The notes under the pieces: model-generated
Told to the model about the DNA's origin: nothing
Database searches by the model: none
What the model saw: only the letters and a program-made list of their open reading frames with translations
Translations under genes and position numbers: made by a program
Shown here: positions 1 to 9,512 of the stretch, one piece after another
Position numbering within the stretch: the first letter of the stretch is position 1
How the letters are laid out: every line of letters starts with the position of its first letter
Assembly (NCBI GenBank): GCA_963575745.1
Contig: CAUYUJ010021671.1
Span: 286,688 to 350,687, forward strand
From: Prorocentrum cordatum
Taxonomy: Eukaryota > Sar > Dinophyceae > Prorocentrales > Prorocentraceae
Length of the DNA stretch: 64,000 nt
Reading direction: 5' to 3'

Positions 1-23
1 TATCGGCGGGGAATAAGCTCCGC

Positions 24-99
24 CCCTCCTCCTCCTCCTCCTCCTCCTCCTCCTCCTCCTCCTTTTCCTCCTCATGCTCCTCCTTCTCCTCCTCCTCGT
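24..99. repeat. (CCT)n microsatellite
   Basis: Pure CCT units, then CCT mixed with TTC-type variants, at the left edge of the window. Confidence 0.9.
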
Positions 100-309
100 G
101 CCGCAAGGTTTTTGCATCTAGAGCGATCTGTATACGACATGTCTGGGCGATGCCATGTTCGAAGCCGATGCGATGTCCCACCAGAGCCGTCTGGTTCGAG
201 TTTCAGCCGGTAGAGGCATCTTATCACACGCGCGTGCTCTGTTAGCACATCACTTCTGAGCTCACAGAGCACCTCGATCACGTAAAACTGCACGCAGCTG
301 GACCTCCAG
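100..309. other. Unassigned stretch
   Basis: Unique sequence between the first CCT tract and the ATG at 310. No gene, RNA or repeat is recognised. Confidence 0.4.
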
Positions 310-1089
310 ATGGCGACTTGGATGATCGGCCTCCCAACCCAGGCGGCATCAGGCCAAGAGGACGCCGGGCCACGGGGAGGCAAAGGCGGACGCCAGCGGC
401 TCCAGCGTGCACGTGGCAAGGCGGATGGGCTTGGCTTAGACGACGATGTGGATGCGCCGATACGGGAACAAGCCTTCACGCTGCAGAAGCTCACGCTCAG
501 CAACACGCAGGTGCTGCGCATCCTGATGGGCGCGCTGTGGATTGCCTCAGCCTGGCGCTGCTTCATCCAGTGGTGGCGGCAGGGCCGAGCATGGGCCAGG
601 AGTACCGCAGACTGTGCACGGAGGAGCACGGAGGAGGGCAAGAGAGACCTCGGGCCGCCGCATCTCCACATCTTTGGGCGCATTATTTCCACACTCGCGA
701 AGATTCAGGACTTGCCCGACGATGCGAAGGCGAACCTCGAGCAGATCGTCAAGTTGGTGACAATGATGGGCCGCGAGGAGGCCAACGAGCCGGTACGCGA
801 CAGTCGGCCCGCATTATAGGCATGCGCTGTAAAGATGCAAGGGCCTTGGAATGCCGTTTCGAGACTTTTCGAGCGGGGCGCGGCCAGAAACACAAAGCCA
901 AGGATGGGCCGAAGGGACAAGGACGCAAAGGGTACCCTTGGGAAGGCTGCCCATCCTTACTGACTGCGGGCTGACTGTAACCAGTTTCCCATCAAGAAGG
1001 CGCTCGGCCAGGACAACCAGAACGCGGGCGAGGCCGAGCTGCACATCATGCGGAGCCCCATCACGATCAGCCCGTTCATGAGGCCGTAG
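310..1089 (+). CDS. Hypothetical two-exon protein of unknown function
   Basis: The frame opens at ATG 310. Reading stays open to 792, where CCG meets GT, and resumes after a CAG acceptor at 982-984 with TTT CCC ATC AAG. It then runs to TAG at 1087-1089. The spliced product would be about 195 residues, with phase kept. The excised part is a member of dispersed family G, which begins GT and ends AC next to CAG, as an introner would. The predicted protein has a Gly/Arg-rich basic N-terminus, a hydrophobic Trp-rich segment near residues 75-95, and the motif LGPPHLHIFG near residue 115. I do not recognise the family. Coding-like sequence also continues in other frames after 1089, so the stop may reflect decay. 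Without the splice the frame ends at TAG 817-819. Confidence 0.35.
793..984 (+). repeat. Family G element, copy G1 (probable introner)
   Basis: It starts GTACGCGACAGTCGGCCC and ends GGGCTGACTGTAACCAG. The reverse complement of the end gives an imperfect TIR of about 35 bp (GTTACAGTCAGCCCGCA...AAGGATG against GTACGCGACAGTCGGCCCGCA). Copies occur at 38918-39106, 23665-23850 and 60675-60813, sharing the block AAGGATGGGCCGAGG and GGTACCCTTGGGAAG. Confidence 0.6.
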
Positions 1090-2738
1090 CTCCCGCAGCG
1101 CTACAAAGACAAGACGGGGGACCAAGCCACCGAGTTCGCGCGAAGGTCACGATAGCGGAAGCTGCGCCTGGCGATAATCAGCGGGCCGGCGACGGCGGGA
1201 GTTCTGTGGAGATCGGCAGCCCGCCTCCAGAGCGCTCTCGAGAGGGCGAGTGCAGGCGTCGGTCCATCTACTTGGACTTCGCCGGTTGGCAGCATCAGGT
1301 AGCGGGAGAGCCAGGTCACTCCTCAGAGATCTGAAGACACAGCGTCGGGAGCTACATATCGTCATCCGAGCTGGTGATGAGGGCACATGTTGGCCGTGAG
1401 GTTGGTTCGCCTTTTTTATTCACGTCTCAAATACCTGAATATCCTCCGCCTTTCGGCTGAGAGTTTCCGCCTAGCGTTTTACTAGTGTGGGAGAGGGGAG
1501 CGGGGAGGCGGTGTGAGTGGGGTGGAGCGGGCAGTGAGTGCGAGTAGATCGGCACAAGCAAAGGCGCGCGCGCGCACAGCGGAGATCAAGGTCGGTCCGA
1601 AGAGGCTGCAGCACTGCTCCCGACTTGTCCCGAGACCTGGTGCTCCCTGGGGGCCTCCCTCCGCAGCGATGGTCCCAAGGGCACTGAGCCTCGTCTCTAG
1701 GCGCGCTGACTGTAGTGTGGTGCGCCTCCGTGCTCACGCGGGCTCAGCAGGCCCCCTTTGAACTGTGGCGTCCCGCAGGCTGGCCCAGGTTGCGCATTGA
1801 TGTCACCAGCGGCGTTCTGTCATGGCTGCAGCACTCGCCCAGCAGGGGTGGGCCACAGAGCAGAGGGCATCGGCTGCCCGGGTCTTGCTTGCTTGCTTGC
1901 CCCTCCTCCTCCCCCTCTTCCTAGTAGTCGTAGTCGTCGTCGTTGTTGCGCGGCGGGTGCCGCGGAGAAGCAGTTATTTTCCACTGTGAGTGGGGCCCCA
2001 GTCCGTCAATGAGGGCATCGAAAGGATCCTCAGTTCCCACCATCGGGGGGCGGGGTTCTGAAGATCCATCTCGGTGGCAGGCGGCGATGGCGACGGCGGG
2101 GGCTGAGGCGGCGACGGCGACAGCGGCACGAGGGACGACCGACGGGATGCCCGCAGCGGCACGGCCACCGGCGGCGGCGGCCGGGCGACGACGGCGGCTG
2201 CCCCCCCCGCGCGGGGCGGAGCGTGCAGGCAAGCGCACGGAGGCGCGCCGCCTCCGAGGCCCGCGCGGGGCCAGGGCAGAAGCAGTGCTGCCCTGGGAGG
2301 GCCACCGTGGAGGCCAGCCAAGGCCACGCTGACAGCGATGCTGGTGAATGGCGATGTCGGGAAGCTGGTTTTCGCGGCGCCGAACTCGCGCAGAACAAGC
2401 TGCAGAGCAGCGCGAAGAAGCCTTTCCTACAATCGGGTGTTGGCCACGACCCCCCACCCCCACCTACAACACCGACACCTACATCGCCGTTACCTGCATT
2501 GCCGTTGGCGTGTCTATGGTCTAGGAAACCCTGGCCAGTAGGGTGCCGAAGGAGACAATAGTACTGTGTGCTGGTGTTGGAGGCGCACGTCCGACACGAG
2601 CATGGAGCACAGACACCTTACAGGACATCCTCTCCCGAGGTTTATGGCGAGAATGCGCCCGCCAAGTAGCTTATACGAGTAGCCTGATGAATGACCCAAC
2701 CATATGCAGTTGTGGGCACCGTCGTTGTGTGCACAGCA
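1090..2738. other. Unassigned stretch
   Basis: No confident gene. Positions 1138-1362 are open on the plus strand and may be remains of the upstream gene. Positions 2080-2230 are GC-rich degenerate GGC/GAC sequence. There is nothing else I can name. Confidence 0.4.
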
Positions 2739-3036
2739 TTCGGTGGAGCTCCCTACGGGGCCACGAAGCGTGTAAGGGGTGTGCCAACATGGGTGTGGTG
2801 GGCGTATGCGAGCGCTGGCATTTGGGCCTTCGGTGGAGCTCCCGATGGGGCCTCGCAACGTGTAAGGGGTGTGCCAAAATGGGCGCGGTGGGCGCGTGCG
2901 AGCGCTGGCATCTGGGCCTTCTGCGGAGCCCCTTCTGGGGCCACGAAACGTGTGAGGGGTGTGCCAACATGGATGCGGGGGGCACATTTGGGCCTTCGGT
3001 GGAGCTCCCTATGGGGGCACGAAACGTGTAAGGTGT
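2739..3036 (+). repeat. Minisatellite, about 90-bp unit, four units
   Basis: The block CGGTGGAGCTCCCTACGGGG followed by CCACGAAGCGTGTAAGG and TGTGCCAACATGGG recurs at about 2740, 2831, 2921 and 2996 (spacings near 91, 90 and 75). Because 90 is a multiple of three, several frames on both strands read as periodic proteins. These are a consequence of the repeat and are not called as genes. Confidence 0.85.
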
Positions 3037-3789
3037 GTGTGTGTGTGCCGAAACAGACATGCGGAGGACAGAGGCAAGGGTGAGATGAGGGGGAGGAGAA
3101 AGGAGAGGAAAGGAGACGCGGGGCGCTGTCTCTTCAAAACGAGGACCCAGCACCACAGGATGGTTGGGAATCAAATTTCTAAGAGTGCGCGTCGCCCTTT
3201 CGATGCCGACGCACGCATAGTATAAGTATGCTTGGGTCGTGCTGGCAAGACTGTGCCACAAGGGACACAAAAGTTCTAGGAAACCCTGAACAGAGGGATT
3301 GGGAGGCAACCCATGGGAGGTCTTCGTGAGAACGATGAAAGGCTCTACGGAGCCCGATTGAGGGGCCACTCGGCCGCATGAGTCCAAACAGAGCCCAAGA
3401 TTAGGCAAGATCAGGCCGGATTGCATGGGATTGCGGGGGCATGACACGGAACTGTGCCAGATCAGGCCGGCGTTCGACCGCGGATAGACCAGCACAGATT
3501 CTGAGTCCAGCCTCCCCAGAGCTGCACCCTTTCAAGGGGGGGCCTGCGAATTATGGGAAACGTGTGCGGTGGCAGATCATTGTGCTGCTGCCTATTTGGC
3601 TCAGTCGCGCGCATCTAGTACGACAGACGTGCACTTCTCATTGTGACTGGTGTACGATACTGCATGCCCACAATAGAGATGCCATCCGACATCTGTACCC
3701 ACAGAGACGTCGCGCCCATGTGGGGTCGGGGACCCGACAGAGACTTCGCACCCACGTGTGCCCATGGCCGGACGACTGCTAATGGGGTG
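3037..3789. other. Unassigned stretch
   Basis: Begins with a short (GT)n. The rest is unique sequence with no recognised gene. Confidence 0.4.
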
Positions 3790-4005
3790 GGGGGCAGGAG
3801 AGCCCAGAATCGAATCGGTTAATCGGATCAGCGATCGAAATGAATCGGATCGGCAGAAGTCGTCAGCCGAGTCGGGAAAAGTCGAGTCGGCGGGAATCGG
3901 CAGGCTAGTAGGCCTCCATTTAGAAATTGGCGTCCATACCGGGATCCGAAGACGAATCGAATCGGAATCGGAAGCCATCGAGATCGAATAGAATCGAACC
4001 GGAAG
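3790..4005. repeat. Degenerate GAATCG-rich repeat
   Basis: GAATCG, AATCGG and GAGTCGG units recur irregularly through the interval. No reading frame is supported. Confidence 0.6.
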
Positions 4006-4140
4006 CGTCGACAGGAGCCCTAAGGAGCCCTGCTGGGGGGGGGCGAGGGGGGGTGGGGCCGAGTGCGGAGTTGCGCATCCATGCGCCTCCGAAGCGCCTC
4101 CGAGGGAGCGGCGCCCGCCCCCCGTGCGCTGCCCCCGCCC

Positions 4141-4145
4141 GCGCC

Positions 4146-4190
<45 letters not shown>

Positions 4191-4482
4191 TCTCCCCCTG
4201 GCACGGGGGGAATCGGAGCATCCCTCCTCCTCCCTCCTCCCTCCTCCTCCTCCTCCTCCTCCTCCTCCTTCCTCCTCCTCCTCCTCCTCCTCCTCCTCCC
4301 TCCTCCTCCTCCTCCTCCCCTCCTCCGCCTCCTCCTCCTCCTCCTCCTCCTCCTCCTCCTCCTCTTCCCTCCTCCGCCTCCTCCTCCTCCTCCTCCTCCT
4401 CCTCTTCCTCCTCCTCCTACGCCCTCAATCTCTCTCTCTCTCTCTCTCTCTCCCTCTCTCCCCTGGCACGGGGGGAATCGGA
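4141..4482 (+). repeat. (CT)n and (CCT)n block bounded by a direct repeat
   Basis: A (CT)n run at 4141-4196 is followed by CCTGGCACGGGGGGAATCGG, then about 210 bp of CCT units. A second (CT)n run at 4432-4462 is followed by the same CCTGGCACGGGGGGAATCGG. The CCT block therefore lies between two copies of a (CT)n-plus-unique module. Confidence 0.85.
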
Positions 4483-5040
4483 GTCAGAACGACAGCCGTG
4501 TGTCCACAAAGGCCACTTCAGGAACAGAGACCTCCAAGATGGGGTCGGAGAGTGCGGGTCGGAGCACCGCCGATTCATCGGCGACGTCGGCGATGCTTCG
4601 GTGACGTGGGTGTGCAGAAAGTCGGCCTCCACGTCGAGCCACATCGCCGTTCATCGGCGATGCGGCTCAATCCTCCGACCCCGTCTTCTCCGACCCCATC
4701 TGGGAAGCCTAGACCAAAGACGCGGCGACAAGATTCGGGAGAAGCACCCACCTACTCCTCCAGAGTTGAATGGGGTGGGGAGGGGAGGGGGAAGCGAAGC
4801 GCGTGGTGTCTGTCGGGCGGGACTGGCCCTAGGCGCAGGGAGACCAGAGCCCTGAAGAATCGCCCAGGGCGACTGGTGGTCGATGTGGAGGTGGCTCGGG
4901 AGTCGGATGCCGGCTGCTGGACGTCGGAGTGCTGATCTGGTGTGGTCTGGAGCTCGATGGGTCGAGGTGGGAGTGGAAGGTCGGATGCTGGAGGCTGGAG
5001 GTCGGACGCTGGACGCTGCTGGGAGGGTGGGGTGGGGAGG
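4483..5040. other. Unassigned stretch
   Basis: Unique sequence with scattered ATCGGCGATG motifs resembling the core of family C but without its termini. No gene recognised. Confidence 0.35.
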
Positions 5041-5178
5041 CGTCGTGGTCGTGGTCGTGGTCGTCGTCGTCGTCGTGGTCGTCGTCGACGTCGTCGTCGT
5101 CGTCATCGTCGTCGTCGACGTCATCGTCGTCGTCGTCGACGTCCTCGTCGTCGTCGTCGTCGTCGTCGTCGCGGTCGT
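5041..5178 (+). repeat. (GTC)n/(TCG)n array
   Basis: GTC and TCG units interrupted by GAC. The Asp-, Val- and Ser-rich frames through it are array translations. Confidence 0.9.
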
Positions 5179-5261
5179 GGGGAAGTCCAGGACGAGAATG
5201 GGGTATCTCTGGCGGCCCTCGCCTCCGGGGCCCGCGCGGGAGAAGAGGGACCGAGGCCGAC

Positions 5262-5666
5262 GTCATCGCAGGGATACCCGATCGACCTGGAGTCGGTCGG
5301 CGATGCATCGACGATGGATCGGCGATAGGCCCCCGATGGCGAGCCCGCACGCTTCAGGGCAGGGTGGGCTATCGGGCCCCTACAGTGCGGGCGCGGCCGC
5401 AAGAAAACCTCGCAAGAAACCCAACCCTGAAAACCCGCGCTCGAGGTGCACCTGAGGAGAAACCCGGAGCACTCTGAACGCAGCAGCTTCTCCGACGGCC
5501 GCGGGAAGCCACCGCGCAGCGCGCGGAGCGAAGAAACACAGGGTACCCTGACGAAAGGCAAGTGGTTTCTTGGTGCGCGCCCCCACTGTATCGGCCATGA
5601 CTGGGCGATCGGGGGCCGTTGCCTTTCCCCCCCTGAGCCCATCCGACCCCTGATCGTTGCCCCTGA
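5262..5666 (+). repeat. Family C element C1, split by a nested insertion
   Basis: The core GATGGATCGGCGATAGGCCCCCGATGGCGA and the end GTTGCCCCTGA match the copy at 19262-19482. The two halves are separated at 5383-5588 by another element. The left terminus is diverged, so the start is approximate. Confidence 0.7.
5383..5588. mobile_element. 206-bp TIR element nested in family C, TA target duplication
   Basis: Termini are CAGTGCGGGCGCGGCCGC and the inverse of GCGCGCCCCCACTG, flanked by TA at 5381-5382 and 5589-5590. Removing the element and one TA rejoins ATCGGGCCCCTA to TCGG, matching ATCGGGCCCCTATCAG in the uninterrupted copy at 19390-19410. TA duplication and short TIRs suggest a non-autonomous Tc1/mariner-type MITE. 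No transposase is encoded. Confidence 0.8.
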
Positions 5667-5704
5667 CCTGCCTGCATGCAGAAACAAAAGCGGCATGAAC
5701 ATCA

Positions 5705-5815
5705 CTTCTCGGCGCTGGACTCCCCTTCCTCGCGCGAGCGGGCCAGGGGCGGCGCCGGAATAACCGCCAGGGGGTCCAGCGCCGATCCAAGCAATCCGCG
5801 CGGAACTCCGACAGT
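5705..5815. repeat. Family J element J1
   Basis: Shares GGCGCTGGACTCCCC, GGTCCAGCGCCGATCCAA and ATCCGCGCGGAAC with J2 (55778-55905) and J3 (57228-57357), both in NAC alpha introns. Confidence 0.6.
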
Positions 5816-6352
5816 TTATGTAAGTTCAGTGCCATGTTCGATGTACGGATCTGAGGGCACCCGAGCTGCCAGGGAGGGGGGGAGGCCACGTCTTCACTAC
5901 ACGTCGTTCATTTCTAATCGTGCTCATTTCTAAGTGTGCTCGTTTCTAGTTGTGCCTCACCCCCTGGCGGCCAGGAAGAGGCCCAGATAGAGCCATGAGA
6001 AATGAAAGGATCTCGCCCCCCAAAAAAATCAAAGAACCCTCGAAGAACTAGAAACGAACCATGTGTATGTCATCAGGGCCAGGGGCCCCCTTCTCCTCGA
6101 TGAGCTACCGCTTCGCGCCCAGCGATGGGGGGGGGCCCGTTGGGCCCGCACCGGAGGCCACTCCAGCGAGAGGTCCCTCCCACGACTGGTCGCTCCGCCC
6201 CCCCGCGGAGGTCGGCGGGCGCTCGGGGCGCCGGCGCCTCGCGCTGGTGCCTCACGGGGACGTGCTCGCCCCAGTCCGCGACCTCTCGCGGCGGCGCGGG
6301 CCGCTGGCTGGCGCAGCGGGCGCGGCTCGGGGGGCGCGGCGGCTCTGACGGG
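5816..6352. other. Unassigned stretch
   Basis: Unique sequence. The open frames at 6061-6348 have no recognisable domain. Confidence 0.35.
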
Positions 6353-6660
6353 AACGGGGTGTCGGCAAACGGGGGGGGGGGCGGCGGGAGGGGCGGAGGA
6401 GCGAGGGGGAGGATGCCCCAGGGGTGGGGGATCGGGGGAGGACCCGGGGGAGGACGGGGGGGGGACCGGGGAGGAGGAGGCGGGGGGGGAGGGGGATCGA
6501 GGAGGATCGAGGCGGAGCGGGAGGGCAGGGCGGGGGGAGGAGGAGGAGGAGGAGGAGGAGGAGGAGGAGGAGGAGAGGAGGCGGGCAGGAGGAGGAGGAG
6601 AGGAGGAGGAGGAGGAGGAGGAGGAGGAGGAGGAGGAGGCGGGTAGAGGAGGAGAGGGGG
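6353..6660 (+). repeat. G-rich and (AGG)n tract
   Basis: G runs and GGA units pass into nearly pure AGG at 6536-6644. Gly-, Glu- and Arg-rich frames here are array translations. Confidence 0.9.
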
Positions 6661-6935
6661 GGGATCGAGTACCTGGGGGGAGGAGGATCGGGTAGGATCG
6701 AGGAGGGCGGGGCGGACACGAGGACTCAGGCTAGGAGCCCCAGGCGGTGGGTAGCCCTCGGCCAGCGGTGATCGGCCAGCAAGAAGGCCGCGGAGGGGGG
6801 GCGCGGCGCCCCCATTGTCCCCTCATCCTCCCGAGTGCCGCGCCATTCGGGAAGATGAGGGGAGAATGGGGAAAACAAAGGGTACAGGTCGGTGGCAACT
6901 CATGGGGGCCTCCCATATCATCTTGTCGGCTCTTG
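6661..6935. other. Unassigned stretch
   Basis: Nothing recognised. Confidence 0.4.
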
Positions 6936-7030
6936 CGAGTCGACACTAGTCGGCGCTGAATCGACGCTAAAACGACGCTAATCGACGCTAACAGACGCTA
7001 ATTCGACTCCCAGACGCTAATCGATGCTCA
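6936..7030 (+). repeat. Short minisatellite, unit near CGACGCTAAT
   Basis: Units such as CGACGCTAAT, AGACGCTAAT and CGATGCTCAT repeat about eight times with a 10-13 bp period. Confidence 0.75.
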
Positions 7031-7670
7031 TCGACAGGCAAGACAAAATTACGAGGGTACACAAGGCTCCCATGATTTGCTGCCGAAGGGCACCGGTACC
7101 GCTACTCCCCAGTCCTCTCCTGGTCTGAGTCCTGACGAGAACTTTGAGGCGAATCCCGGCCCATCTTTGCTGCCGTGAGCGCCGTGTCGTCACATGCTCC
7201 ACCCGCGCCCCTGCCGCAGTCGCGGTGTGCGGTGTGGGCAGCGGAGCGGAGCCGCGTCCTCTTCCGACCTCGCCGCGGGCTGCACTCCTCCTCTCCAGGG
7301 GCCCGGGGAGGCGCAAAGAAGTAGGCACGGATTCCAGGATCGCGTGCCTCCACATCTCCTGGATGGTCGTCCTCCCCTCCAGTTCCCCGACGTCCAGATC
7401 TTGCTGGGCATCGGCGTCGATTTGCGCCTGTGCCTGGTGTTCCTTCCTGAGGCCTCGCGCGACCACGAGGGCATGCCAGCCGAGGAGCTCATGGGGGGCT
7501 TCCCTCCTCTGCGACGGCGGGCCGAGGCCACGCGGAGGCCCCCCCCCGGCCCAGAGCCCGAGGCAGGGCCCGCGGGCCAAGGCCCGCTGCGAGCCCGAGG
7601 CGGTCCTCACTGCAGCGTCCTGAGCGAGGGCGCTGAAGTGAGGACCACCTCGGGTGATGCAGCTGCCACT
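7031..7670. other. Unassigned stretch
   Basis: Unique, GC-rich. Open frames exist on both strands (plus 7194 onward, minus 7610 to 7017), but no domain or splice pattern is recognised. Confidence 0.35.
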
Positions 7671-7832
7671 TCTCCTCCTCCTCCTCCTCCTCCTCCTCCT
7701 CCTCCTCCTCCTCCCCCTCCTCCTCCTCCTCTTTCCTCCCCCTCCTCCTCCTCGTCCTCCTCTTCCTCCCCCTCCTTCTCATCCTCGTCATCCTCCTCAT
7801 CGTCATCTTCCTCGTCCTTCCCGCCTCCCTTC
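7671..7832 (+). repeat. (CCT)n tract
   Basis: CCT units with scattered TCC/TTC variants. Confidence 0.9.
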
Positions 7833-8040
7833 TTGTCTCTCTGCCTCCAATTACTACGATGGAAGCAGGTGCGCGCATCTGTTCTGCATGATGGGCGCAG
7901 TGGCGAGCGCTGTTACTCTACAACTGACCTAGCGTGTGCCGTATCTCCGTGCCTGCCCAGTCTTGACTGTGGGTGGCCTCGTCCGCGATTTTCAGGGGCG
8001 CCTGCACCACCGTCACTTCTTCTGACTCCGGCGATAGATA

Positions 8041-8470
8041 CCATGTTGGCCTCTGCCCGCGCTGCGACGCTGGCGCGCTCTCCTCCGACACCTCCACTGT
8101 CGAGGTCGTGTTGGCCTCTTCTGGGATCTGCCCATGCAGCGACGCGGGCTCGTCCTCAGCAGACACCGCACCCGCCGTGGTCGAGCCGTGGTGGCCCGTC
8201 CCGAGATCGCCTTGGACACCGACGCGGGCGCACGCTCTTCTCGAGCGCTGCCTCTGCCGCGGCCGGGCTGGCCTCGTCCCTGGCCAACCCTGGCGGCGCG
8301 AGCGCACCCCTCACGCTGCGCCGGTACCTCGGCCAAGATGGCCTCTTCGGCGATGAGCTCTGGCATCGGCGCAAACACCGCCTCTCCGCCGACACTGCCG
8401 ATGCCACGACAGCCGTCCTGGCCCCCCCTTCGGCGGCGCGCCCCAGGGATTCGAGGTTCAAGGTTTGAGG
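8041..8470. repeat. Degenerate 70-80 bp tandem repeat sharing a block with 18720-18975
   Basis: Units start near TGGCCTC and contain a GACGCGGGC-like core and a TCCTCCGACAC-like segment, recurring about six times. Positions 8240-8470 are the inverted counterpart of 18720-18975. Shared blocks include TGCGCTCGCGCCGCCAGGG and CGCAGCGTGAGGGG (read on the minus strand). In the open minus frame most differences between the two copies change the amino acid, which argues against a conserved protein. Confidence 0.6.
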
Positions 8471-9171
8471 GCGGGTTGAAGTTTGTGCCAGTACCCCAGT
8501 CGCGCGGGTGATACAAGATTCTGTCCACCAGCCGCATCACCTCGGAGAAGAGATCCCGCCAGGGTGTAAAACTCTGGCGCGTGGCCGCAAAACCCTCCCT
8601 CCCTTTCTACGTGTCCCCCCCCCTCACCTCCAAAACATTATCCGATGTCGGTTCTTCACTCTGCGGCCCCAATGTTCCCCGAGTTTGGGTAACCCCGGGG
8701 ACCGACAACGAGCCAAGGAAACCGACACTTAGGACAACCTGCCAGGTCTTCAAAACATTCGATCCTCGGAGACCTAGGTTCCTCCGCGTTCCTTCTCTCC
8801 TTCCCTCCACCCCCTTCCCCGCTCTCCCCCATCGTGGGCTCCAGGCCTCCAGCAGCGCCAGCGGCGGCTTTCTCTTCTGGATGTGGCCGCGGGCGATCTT
8901 GTACGTCTTGAGGCTCGCGTCTGAGCGGCGCCGCGGGCGCAGCAAGAGTGTAAACGGAGGGCCAAAAGGGCCACTCACTGCGTCGACGGGCGCTGGCTAC
9001 GCTGGCGTCCGCCAGAGGGGGTCGCAGCGTTGTCGCACCAGGCCTTTTGCGCCCCACTTCAGACCCTGGGATCATCACAGATCGATCCGGCCCGGGAATC
9101 CAGCAAAAAGATGGGCCCAGGGACCCGGTCGGGTTTATTGATTCGCGATGTTGTACGTGTTTCCGTGACAG
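8471..9171. other. Unassigned stretch with a short shared block
   Basis: Positions 9048-9120 resemble 19855-19928 (both hold GATCGATCCGGC in a similar context). No gene recognised. Confidence 0.4.
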
Positions 9172-9212
9172 GAGGAGGAGGAGGAAGAGGAGGAGGAGGA
9201 GGAGGAGGAGGA
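9172..9212 (-). repeat. (CCT)n tail of the minus-strand LINE
   Basis: Read on the minus strand, the element ends in five A, one T, then CCT units. The junction is the same as at 38476-38490 in the plus-strand copy. Confidence 0.85.
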
Positions 9213-9512
9213 TTTTTGTTATAACTCCGCACCGTGCCCAGGAGGTGACACCGGGGAGAGGCCAGATAAATCTGGCACAAAAGCGGACCTAGGCGGTGGC
9301 TGACGCGAACGACGGGCACCCCAAGGACCAAAGTCAGTCAGAGTCATCAGACTCCGCAGACCTAACACGAGCATCCTTCATCAGAAGGGGGGCATCATCC
9401 TCCTCTTGGAGGAGGCGCTGCCTGCATGTCCTCTGCTGCTCGGCGGGGCTACTCTCGAACGCATTGGCAAGAGACGGCCTGGTGGGGCGAAGAGGAAGCG
9501 CGCAGCCTTCTC

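Noticed and set aside
2739-3036. CRISPR-like regular array
   Set aside because: Units are about 90 bp without constant-repeat/variable-spacer structure, and the genome is eukaryotic; no cas gene is present.
2543-3495. Periodic Cys/Trp-containing ORFs on both strands
   Set aside because: The 90-bp unit is a multiple of three, so every frame is periodic; openness on both strands shows that it is a repeat effect.
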